Shown here: positions 1-5,321 of the stretch, piece after piece
How the letters are laid out: each line of letters begins with the position of its first letter
Numbering within the stretch: position 1 is the first letter of the stretch
Assembly: GCA_946478865.1 (NCBI GenBank)
Contig: CAMLDO010000055.1
Coordinates: 1-8,665, forward strand
Direction: 5' to 3'
DNA: 8,665 nt
From: an uncultured Methylobacillus sp.
Lineage (GTDB): Bacteria > Pseudomonadota > Gammaproteobacteria > Burkholderiales > Methylophilaceae
Program-made: the position numbers and the translations under genes
The notes under the pieces: model-generated
What the model was told of the DNA's origin: nothing
What the model saw: only the letters and a program-made list of their open reading frames with translations
Database searches by the model: none

Positions 1-404
1 CACTTGGCGGTATCGATTTCCGAGGTGTACTTCAGGAAATTGACCAGGTCGTCCAGCTCTTCGTCCGTGAGGTGAAAGTTCGGCATCTGGCGGCGGCCGG
101 GTGCTCCGGTCGGTTGCGATTTGATCCAGATCTTGATGAACTCGGGTCCGCGGCGCTTGTAGACGTTGCCGAGTTCGGGCGCGAAATAGGCGCCCTCGCC
201 CAGCAAGGTATGGCAGCCGATGCAGTTGTTGGTCTCCCAGAGCTTCTTGCCGCGCTCTACCGATGGCGTGAGGTTCTGGCTGTTGTCACGTTTCGGCAGC
301 GTATGGGTGGTATCCACCGTTAGCGCCACGAACAACAGAAAGAAAAACACCGACCCCCCATAAAAGATATTGCGCGCCATCGATTTGGTGAATGTCGTAC
401 TCAT
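1..404 (-). CDS. norC: Nitric oxide reductase cytochrome c subunit NorC (3' end cut by window)
   Basis: NorC is the membrane-anchored c-type cytochrome that passes electrons to NorB, which reduces NO to N2O; its heme domain faces the periplasm. I read 134 residues plus two bases. Residues about 13-31 form a hydrophobic anchor (YGGSVFFFLLFVALTV) rather than a cleaved signal. The heme site is CIGCH at C61, C64 and H65, followed by the NorC hallmark TLLGEGAYFAPELGNV. The likely axial Met is M107 in GRRQMPNF. The start at 404 has a strong Shine-Dalgarno (GGGAGGA) five bases or so upstream and gives the family N-terminus (MSTTFTKSMARNIFYGG). Known NorC proteins have roughly 146-150 residues, so about 12-16 are missing beyond base 1. 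norB is expected next but is outside the window. The gene follows nirN on the same strand after 262 bp carrying its own promoter signals. Identification is near certain from motif conservation. Confidence 0.97.
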   Translation of the reverse strand, partial: MSTTFTKSMARNIFYGGSVFFFLLFVALTVDTTHTLPKRDNSQNLTPSVERGKKLWETNNCIGCHTLLGEGAYFAPELGNVYKRRGPEFIKIWIKSQPTGAPGRRQMPNFHLTDEELDDLVNFLKYTSEIDTAK

Positions 405-408
405 TACG

Positions 409-415
409 TCCTCCC
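409..415 (-). promoter_or_regulatory. Ribosome binding site of norC
   Basis: On the minus strand this reads GGGAGGA and lies four bases before the ATG at 404. It is one of the strongest Shine-Dalgarno matches in the window and fixes the norC start. Its strength fits a gene translated independently rather than by coupling to an upstream gene. Confidence 0.85.
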
Positions 416-433
416 AGTTGGTTGTTGACTTCT

Positions 434-446
434 GCGCTGAAGTCTA
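434..446 (-). promoter_or_regulatory. Predicted -10 element and start point of the proximal norC promoter
   Basis: On the minus strand bases 446-441 read TAGACT, four of six matches to TATAAT. A start point near base 434 would lie about 41.5 bases from the centre of the FNR/DNR-type box at 469-482, the classic class II spacing, and would leave a leader of about 30 nt before the norC ATG. The hexamer alone is weak; the support comes from its spacing to the box. The transcription start itself is inferred. Confidence 0.55.
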
Positions 447-468
447 CGGTTTAGCGGTCCGGCGAACC

Positions 469-482
469 TTGACGCACATCAA
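469..482 (-). promoter_or_regulatory. FNR/DNR/NNR-type activator box upstream of norC
   Basis: The minus strand reads TTGATGTGCGTCAA, matching the FNR-family consensus TTGAT-N4-ATCAA at nine of ten specified bases. The centre lies 71.5 bases upstream of the norC start codon and about 41.5 bases from the predicted transcription start. Boxes of this kind are bound by FNR, ANR and the NO-responsive DNR/NNR regulators, and are well known in front of norCB operons. The sequence cannot tell these regulators apart. A DNR/NNR protein is the most likely user because the target is an NO reductase. Confidence 0.8.
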
Positions 483-516
483 TCCGGGACCGGTTTTCTG
501 CTGTCGGATGCCGCCC

Positions 517-543
517 TGCATTTAAAGAGTCATATTAAATGCA
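517..543. repeat. Perfect 9-bp inverted repeat, operator-like, in the norC upstream region
   Basis: The arms are TGCATTTAA (517-525) and TTAAATGCA (535-543), a perfect dyad around nine bases. The half-sites TGCATTT and AAATGCA resemble halves of the NsrR consensus, but they sit about two helical turns apart rather than one base apart, so this is not a canonical NsrR site. It could be an operator for another dimeric regulator. The stem is AT-rich with no U-tract after it on the minus strand, so a terminator is unlikely. Binding is inferred only from symmetry and position. Confidence 0.5.
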
Positions 544-548
544 CCTTT

Positions 549-577
549 AATTTATCACAGCAATTCCGGGTAATCAA
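549..577 (-). promoter_or_regulatory. Possible distal sigma-70-type promoter for norC
   Basis: On the minus strand TTGATT (577-572) is followed after exactly 17 bases by TAAATT (554-549). Each hexamer matches four of six consensus bases. A start point would fall near 542 and give a leader of about 138 nt before norC. The block is AT-rich, so chance matches are a real risk. It is listed because the NsrR-like site at 572-594 covers the -35 and the dyad at 517-543 covers the predicted start, as expected for a repressed promoter. Confidence 0.3.
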
Positions 578-594
578 TATTTAAAATACATCTT
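572..594. promoter_or_regulatory. NsrR-like operator sequence upstream of norC
   Basis: On the minus strand the first half reads AAGATGTATTT (594-584), a perfect match to the half-site of the known NO-sensing repressor NsrR (two 11-bp halves around one base). After the central base the second half reads AAATATTGATT, about seven of eleven matches to AAATACATCTT. So one half is ideal and one degenerate. NsrR is an Rrf2-family iron-sulfur repressor that loses DNA binding on exposure to NO, and nor genes are among its known targets in beta- and gammaproteobacteria. Its distance from the proximal promoter means it would have to control the distal one or act from afar. Confidence 0.45.
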
Positions 595-596
595 TT

Positions 597-619
597 AAAA
601 ATTCGCTTGTAAACAGCGA
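597..619 (-). terminator. Weak candidate terminator after nirN
   Basis: On the minus strand a 5-bp stem (TCGCT ... AGCGA, 619-615 and 607-603) with a 7-nt loop is followed by A and then five T residues (601-597). This is the only hairpin plus T-tract between nirN and norC. The stem is short, so termination is likely partial and nirN transcripts may read into norC. A second hairpin without a T-tract lies just upstream at 644-660. Confidence 0.3.
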
Positions 620-643
620 TATGGAAAGAACTTTGGAAGGGAC

Positions 644-660
644 TTGGAAAGGGTTTCCAA
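644..660. repeat. Perfect 7-bp hairpin just after the nirN stop
   Basis: TTGGAAA and TTTCCAA flank a 3-base loop, a perfect short dyad starting seven bases past the nirN stop codon. On the minus strand it is followed by pyrimidine-rich sequence, not a T-run. It may protect the 3' end of the nir transcript or help release it together with the hairpin at 597-619. The region 621-651 also repeats GGAAAG/GGAAGG three times at 11-12 base spacing. Confidence 0.4.
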
Positions 661-666
661 ATGGGA

Positions 667-2205
667 CTAATGACTCGTTCCGGCGGAACGGTTGATCTTG
701 TTGTAGACGTTGTACTTGCCGGAAGGCTTGTTCATCGGCAACCGCTTCACCTCTTGCAGCGTAGCCGCGTCGTACACGATGAGAGCGCCGTCGTTTTCCC
801 ATACGCTGACCAGCGCATAACGGCCGTCGCGGGTGAATTCGACATGGGCCGCAGTCTTGCCGGGAATGGGCGTCAGCGTTGCTGCGATCTGCAAAGTGTT
901 CTTGTCGATCAGTTGCAGCGTGTCCTTGGCCGCGCCATTGAAGACGTCCGTCCAGGCGTAAGGCGTATTTTCGTGGCTGCGCATGAAGAAACCGGGGCCG
1001 GGCGTGGGAATTTCCTTGATGATCTGCCAGTTTCGCATGTCGATCACCGTCACCTGCCCGTCCTTGAGGTTGGGCGTCGCGAGGATGTCCCGCCCCTGCC
1101 ATGGCCAGGTAATGCCGGAGCCGAGGTGCGGCATGCCGGGCAGCGGCAGGTCGGCGATCTTGCGGCGCGCGTCGAGGTTGACCACCTGCCCCTTACCTTC
1201 GCGCGAGGCGCCTATCAGGTAGTCATAGCCCTGATCGAAAAAGAAATCGTCGAGCACGGTTTCAAGCGGTGTGCGACGCGGATTGAGATGACCCGGAATC
1301 GCCATGCCCTCCTCCAACTTGTAGTCGTGCACCAGCCCGGGATAGATGGGAGCCGCAGCATCGTCGTAGCTGACTTCCCACAGTTCGGGAACATCCTTGA
1401 GCGCCACGACAAAGCTCTTGCGCGGCGCGGCATCGTACACGGCTGATACGCGTGAACTGTGGCCGCCCGCATCGGCAGCGGGGATGGTTTTGACCAGGGT
1501 GAGGTCGGCCGCATTCAGTACCACGACGGTATTCGGCAGGTAATTGGCCGCCATCACGTAACGCCCGTCGCTGGAGACTGCGATGTTACGAGTGTTGATG
1601 CCGGCGCGCACCTCGGCGGTGTATTCCAGGTTCCAGATATCGAAGCGCGACACCCAGCCGTCGCGCGACGCGAAATAGACGTAGCGCCCGTCCGGCGAAA
1701 ATTTCGGCCCGCCGTGCAATGCAAAGCGCGTTGCGAAACGCTTGATCGACTCGAAAGTATCGCCGTTGAGCAAGGTGGCATGATGGTCGCCGGTCTCGAC
1801 GACGATGAAGAGATTCATCAGGTCGGCCTCGAACTTCGGCTTGTCGGGCAGCGTTCCCGGCGCGTGATACTCGATGCGGGAGTTGCGGATATCGCGCTCC
1901 GCCCAGACCGGCGGCTGCGCCAGCGGCGTATACAGATAATCCACCACCGCCTTCAGCTCTTCCGGCGCGATCTGTTCGCCGAACCCCGGCATGCGCGTCG
2001 CGACGCGGCCATGAGTCACCGTGTCGATGGCATCATTTTTTTTCAGCCGCGCGAGGCTCTCCGGCAACAGCGCCGGACCGCTGCCGCCTAGCCTGTCGGC
2101 ACCGTGGCAAGCCGCGCAGTGTTGTTGAAAAAGCTTGGCCGCATCGGCCGCCGCGGCTGTGCCCCATGACAGCGATGCCAGAACAAGAATCAGGAATCGC
2201 ATCAT
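667..2205 (-). CDS. nirN: NirN, heme c and d1-binding protein for the last step of heme d1 synthesis
   Basis: NirN is a periplasmic relative of NirS. In Pseudomonas it is known to oxidise dihydro-heme d1 to heme d1 and to interact with NirS and NirF. The product has 512 residues. Residues 1-20 are a Sec signal (MRFLILVLASLSW...AAAA). The heme c domain has CAACH (C30, C33, H34) and a likely Met ligand M72 in RMPGFG. From about 125 an eight-bladed d1 propeller follows; ALHGG with H164 aligns with the d1-iron His of NirS, and H360 is in GMPHLGSG. The C-terminus has GKYNVYNK but lacks the NirS ending TQHDVY, supporting NirN rather than a second NirS. The ATG at 2205 overlaps the nirJ stop as ATGA; a second ATG at 2202 is equally possible. 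No Shine-Dalgarno is visible, so translation is probably coupled to nirJ. The same frame stays open upstream, but that stretch overlaps nirJ and precedes the signal peptide. Confidence 0.92.
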   Translation of the reverse strand: MMRFLILVLASLSWGTAAAADAAKLFQQHCAACHGADRLGGSGPALLPESLARLKKNDAIDTVTHGRVATRMPGFGEQIAPEELKAVVDYLYTPLAQPPVWAERDIRNSRIEYHAPGTLPDKPKFEADLMNLFIVVETGDHHATLLNGDTFESIKRFATRFALHGGPKFSPDGRYVYFASRDGWVSRFDIWNLEYTAEVRAGINTRNIAVSSDGRYVMAANYLPNTVVVLNAADLTLVKTIPAADAGGHSSRVSAVYDAAPRKSFVVALKDVPELWEVSYDDAAAPIYPGLVHDYKLEEGMAIPGHLNPRRTPLETVLDDFFFDQGYDYLIGASREGKGQVVNLDARRKIADLPLPGMPHLGSGITWPWQGRDILATPNLKDGQVTVIDMRNWQIIKEIPTPGPGFFMRSHENTPYAWTDVFNGAAKDTLQLIDKNTLQIAATLTPIPGKTAAHVEFTRDGRYALVSVWENDGALIVYDAATLQEVKRLPMNKPSGKYNVYNKINRSAGTSH

Positions 2206-3395
2206 GCGGCGTGCAGCTTGACGTAGGGCGTGAGCTTGATGCGCTCGGCGGGCGATGCGAGGCCGATTTCGGTGTCGCTCAGGTAGCACGCGGGGTCTTC
2301 CTGCCACGGATCGCCGGTGAGTTGCAATGCGCGCACGCGCGTGTTGCCGCCGCAAATGTCGAAGTAGGTGCAATCGCCGCAGCGCCCCTTGATCTGGCGT
2401 GGCTGTGCCTTGAGACCGGCCATGAGTGGGTCCGAGGTGTCCTGCCAGATTTCGGAAAACGGCCGGTTGCGCACATTGCCCAGCGGGTAATGCCACCAGA
2501 AGGTATCCGGGTGTACCTCACCGAGGTTGTCGATATTGGCGACGTTGACGCCGCTGCTGTTGCCTCCCCATTGCGCCAGCTTGGCGCGGATGTGATCTTC
2601 GAGGTGCGGAAAATGCCGGCGCACCCAGAACAGCAGGTAAACGCCGTCCGCGTCGTTGTTGCCGGTGACGAACTCCCGGCCTTGCCCTTCCGTTACCGAT
2701 TTCCAGGCAGCTTCGAACAGCATGTCCATGGCGCGGCGCGTGGTTTCCTGCATCGCGTCGTGCGCGCGATTCTTGTTGCCGCGCCCTGCGTAATTGAGGT
2801 GCGATAAATAGAACTTGTCGATGCCCTCTTCTTCCGTCAGCCGCAGCAGCGCCGGCAGATCGTGTGCATTATCCTGCGTCAGCGTGAAGCGCACGCCAGC
2901 CTTGATGCCGGCTTCGCGGCACAGGCGTATGCCGTGCAGCGATTCGCGGAATGCGCCGGTCTTGCGGCGAAAAGTGTCGTGCGTGGCCTCGATGCCGTCC
3001 AGGCTCACGCCGACGTAGTCGAAACCCACGTCGGCAAGCTGGCCGATATTGTCCTCAGTGATCAGCGTGCCGTTGGACGACAGCCCGACGTAGAAACCCA
3101 TCTGCTTGGCGCGGCGGCCGATGTCGAAGATGTCCGGCCGCATGAGCGGCTCGCCGCCGGAAAGGATCAGCACCGGCACGCGGAAAGCCTTGAGATCGTC
3201 CATCACCTTGTACACTTCCGACGTGGAAAGCTCCCCGGCGAAATCCTTGTCGGCCGAGATCGAATAGCAGTGTTTGCATGTGAGGTTGCAGCGCCGTACC
3301 AGGTTCCAGATCACGACGGGCCCGGGCGGTTTGCGCGCGGGGCCGAGCGGTGTCGGATGGGCGATTTCATGCATGAATTGCGAGATGCGGAACAT
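2202..3395 (-). CDS. nirJ: Heme d1 biosynthesis radical SAM protein NirJ
   Basis: NirJ acts in the cytoplasm on 12,18-didecarboxysiroheme, replacing two propionate side chains by the oxo groups of the d1 ring. It has 397 residues, normal for the family. The radical SAM cluster motif is CNLTCKHC (C36, C40, C43), followed by the SAM-contacting GGEP at 80-83. A SPASM-like C-terminal domain is shown by CGDCTYFDICGG (C339, C342, C348) and C370, which would hold the auxiliary iron-sulfur cluster. The start at 3395 has GAAAGG (3401-3406) five bases upstream. The 24-base gap from nirH is the only true gap between nirF and nirN, and nirJ has its own good ribosome site. Its stop overlaps the nirN start. 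The Ahb-type relatives of heme synthesis share this fold, but the nir neighbours settle the assignment. Confidence 0.96.
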   Translation of the reverse strand: MFRISQFMHEIAHPTPLGPARKPPGPVVIWNLVRRCNLTCKHCYSISADKDFAGELSTSEVYKVMDDLKAFRVPVLILSGGEPLMRPDIFDIGRRAKQMGFYVGLSSNGTLITEDNIGQLADVGFDYVGVSLDGIEATHDTFRRKTGAFRESLHGIRLCREAGIKAGVRFTLTQDNAHDLPALLRLTEEEGIDKFYLSHLNYAGRGNKNRAHDAMQETTRRAMDMLFEAAWKSVTEGQGREFVTGNNDADGVYLLFWVRRHFPHLEDHIRAKLAQWGGNSSGVNVANIDNLGEVHPDTFWWHYPLGNVRNRPFSEIWQDTSDPLMAGLKAQPRQIKGRCGDCTYFDICGGNTRVRALQLTGDPWQEDPACYLSDTEIGLASPAERIKLTPYVKLHAA

Positions 3396-3419
3396 GGCGG
3401 CCTTTCTTTTTCTGCCGGA

Positions 3420-3902
3420 TCAGATTCTCAATCCGGTCTTTTTCAGGATGCGTGTGCTGTACAGGATGGTGCGCGCGCGGCAATAGGGATACAGCATGGC
3501 CTCGATGCGTGCCGCCTTGGCCTCCACCTCCTCGCGGTCGTGGCCATGCACCATCGCGAACAGGTTGTAGCGCCATTCCGGCAGGCGGCGCGGCCTGCGG
3601 TAGCAATGCGTGACGAAATCCAGCGCGCCGACTTTCTCTCCCAGCTCATCGACATGCTCATTCAGCACGTCCCACACTGTCATGCCATTGGCGCGATAGC
3701 CCAGCGCGTAGTGGTTGGGAACAGCGCCGATGCGGCGGATGAGGCCTCTCTCCTGCATCGCCTGCATGCGCCGGATCACGACTTCGGGCTGAACGCCTAT
3801 ACGTTCGGCGATCTCGTGATAAGGCTGCGGTACCAGAGGCAAGCCGCCCTGCGTGGCCTCGACGATGGCGCGGTCGATGACGTCGATGCGGGCAGCGTTC
3901 AT
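3420..3902 (-). CDS. nirH: Siroheme decarboxylase subunit NirH
   Basis: NirH is one of the Lrp/AsnC-like proteins that together remove two carboxyl groups from siroheme in d1 synthesis; it is enzymatic rather than a regulator. It has 160 residues. Residues 5-55 form a winged-helix-type domain; the rest is the ferredoxin-like domain. Hallmarks are PNHYALGYR (62-70, with H64), MTVWDV, THCYRRPRRLPEW (98-110) and YNLFAMVHG (112-120), which pair it with the NirL half of the NirDL fusion. The ATG at 3902 overlaps the nirG stop as ATGA, with GAGG a short distance upstream. The long frame open towards 4289 is not used: the family N-terminus begins at 3902. It probably pairs with NirG, as NirL does with NirD. 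Confidence 0.94.
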   Translation of the reverse strand: MNAARIDVIDRAIVEATQGGLPLVPQPYHEIAERIGVQPEVVIRRMQAMQERGLIRRIGAVPNHYALGYRANGMTVWDVLNEHVDELGEKVGALDFVTHCYRRPRRLPEWRYNLFAMVHGHDREEVEAKAARIEAMLYPYCRARTILYSTRILKKTGLRI

Positions 3903-4342
3903 GCCTGAAACCTCGCGCCGACGAAATACTCCCGCTCTTTCGGCACATTGATGACCCGGTTGCCCGTGGCTGCCTCTATTCTGGAAATGGCGGCCTGAAT
4001 GCCGTCCGGCGTTTCGGTCGCCAGCACGAACCACATATTGAGCGGATGCGCTCTCTGGTAGTTGTGCGCCACCTCGGGCATGGCGTTGACGATGGCCGCC
4101 ACACGGTCGAAATCGGCTTCCGGCACGCTCATCGCCGCCAGGCTGAAAGCCCCGCCCATGCGCTCGATCTGGTACATGGGGCCAAAGCGCGTGAGCGTCT
4201 TGTCTGCCAGCAGGCGCTCCAGCCGTGCGATCAATTGGCTTTCTTCGAGGCCGAGCAGCTCCGCCATGGCCTGATAAGGGCGCTCGCATACCGGGAAACC
4301 GTCTTGCAGGCGGTTGATGATGCTGCGGTCAATGCCGTCCAT
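3899..4342 (-). CDS. nirG: Siroheme decarboxylase subunit NirG
   Basis: NirG is a D-type siroheme decarboxylase component of 147 residues. It has an N-terminal winged-helix-like region (about 3-55) and a ferredoxin-like domain with VAHNYQRAHPLNMWFV (91-106), the same signature as NHNYQRE...YNLWFV in the NirD half of NirDL. The conserved His in this motif (H93) belongs to the family's active-site region. I chose the ATG at 4342 because it gives the family N-terminus (MDGIDRSIINRLQDGFP) and is preceded by GAGGGA. It overlaps the end of nirDL by 14 bases and hands over to nirH through an ATGA overlap. The frame is open further upstream, but that is shadow sequence within nirDL. Siroheme decarboxylation is known for the family; the exact subunit arrangement here is inferred. 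Confidence 0.93.
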   Translation of the reverse strand: MDGIDRSIINRLQDGFPVCERPYQAMAELLGLEESQLIARLERLLADKTLTRFGPMYQIERMGGAFSLAAMSVPEADFDRVAAIVNAMPEVAHNYQRAHPLNMWFVLATETPDGIQAAISRIEAATGNRVINVPKEREYFVGARFQA

Positions 4343-5321
4343 GGGGTTCCCTCGTGATGTAGCGGGCGCCGGACTGCTTGAAGCGACGGCCATTGAACAG
4401 TATCCGGGAAGGGAAATCGGCGAGCCCGCTGTTGCGGGCAAGCGCTGCCACTTGCGATTCGACGATGTCGCGCCGCGTGCCGTGCACCATGCAATAGAGG
4501 TTGTAAGGCCAGTCCGGCAATTGCCGCGCGCGGCGATAGCACAGGGTAACTCCGGGCTGCTGAGCCGCGATTTTGCCGATGGCGCTGGCCACTTCGTCGG
4601 GGACATCCCAGACCGCCATGGCATTTTCGCGATAGCCCAGCTCGTGATGGCGCACGACGACGCCAAAACGCTTGATGACACCCTGCTCGCGCCAGCGAGC
4701 AAGCTGCTCCAGCACAAAGTCTTCCTTCATGCGAACGCGCGTGCCGATGTCAGCGAACGGCTCCGGCTTGAGCGGAATCCCGGACTGGAGCGCGGCAACG
4801 ATGGCAGTCTGCGCGCCGTTCAGCTGTACCCGGGCGCTGCTGCCGGAAGCGCAGTCGCGGCGGCCTCCGCCCTTCAGGTCGAAACCCAGGTCGATGTGGA
4901 AGCTCTCCTGCAATGGCAGCCTCAGCATCGGGCAAGCGGCATGGTCCGCAATGCGGCCCAGCACCGCGTCCAGGCTGCGATGATCTGGCGCGGTGGCAAC
5001 GAACCACAGGTTATAGTCGTGCTCCCGCTGATAATTGTGGTTGATTTGGGGCAACAGGCTGATCCACTCTCCCAGCGCCTCCATGCGCTCTTCCGGCACG
5101 GCCAGCGCCGCCAGAGTGCTTACGCCGATGCAGCCGGGGCTGAACACCGGCCCGACCCGGCTCACCACCCCTTCGGCGCTCAGTCGCGCGAGATGGTCGA
5201 TGACCTCGTCCTCGCTGATGCAAAGATGCTCTCCGATCTTGCGGAATGGCCGGTGTACCAGCGGAAAACGATGCTGGAAATCGTTCAGCAGATGCATTTC
5301 GATGTCGCTGTAGTCTTGCAT
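4329..5321 (-). CDS. nirDL: Fused siroheme decarboxylase NirD-NirL
   Basis: This single 330-residue protein carries both a NirD-type and a NirL-type domain set, converting siroheme to 12,18-didecarboxysiroheme in the cytoplasm. The D half (about 1-148) has a winged-helix-like region and NHNYQREHDYNLWFV (94-108, with H95 and H101). A Gly/Ser-rich linker (about 150-165) leads to the L half (about 166-325), with HHELGYRENAMAVWDV (225-240), CYRRARQLPDW (261-271) and YNLYCMVHG (273-281). Separate nirD and nirL exist in Pseudomonas aeruginosa; a fusion is known in other denitrifiers, so it is probably natural and not an error. The ATG at 5321 shares one base with the nirF stop (TGATG), and AAGGA stands about ten bases upstream. 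Its end overlaps nirG by 14 bases. Confidence 0.93.
   Translation of the reverse strand: MQDYSDIEMHLLNDFQHRFPLVHRPFRKIGEHLCISEDEVIDHLARLSAEGVVSRVGPVFSPGCIGVSTLAALAVPEERMEALGEWISLLPQINHNYQREHDYNLWFVATAPDHRSLDAVLGRIADHAACPMLRLPLQESFHIDLGFDLKGGGRRDCASGSSARVQLNGAQTAIVAALQSGIPLKPEPFADIGTRVRMKEDFVLEQLARWREQGVIKRFGVVVRHHELGYRENAMAVWDVPDEVASAIGKIAAQQPGVTLCYRRARQLPDWPYNLYCMVHGTRRDIVESQVAALARNSGLADFPSRILFNGRRFKQSGARYITREPHGRH

Noticed and set aside
661..1446. A 261-residue plus-strand open frame opposite nirN
   Set aside because: The opposite strand encodes the conserved d1 propeller. The translation (rich in Arg, Val and His, without domain motifs) looks like a shadow frame.
667..2205. A second copy of nirS
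   Set aside because: The heme c plus d1 layout is shared, but the NirS motifs YHPEPR and FLHDGG and the TQHDVY ending are absent, and the short N-terminus and position after nirJ fit NirN.
2206..2496. N-terminal extension of nirN by 97 codons
   Set aside because: The extension lies inside nirJ in another frame, is Arg/His-rich nonsense and would bury the Sec signal peptide that begins at 2205.
2862..3908. A 348-residue plus-strand open frame opposite nirJ and nirH
   Set aside because: It spans two real genes and their junction in antisense and shows no family signature.
3420..5321. Lrp/AsnC transcription regulators
   Set aside because: NirDL, NirG and NirH have the Lrp-like fold, but the conserved motifs and nir context match siroheme decarboxylases, not DNA-binding regulators.
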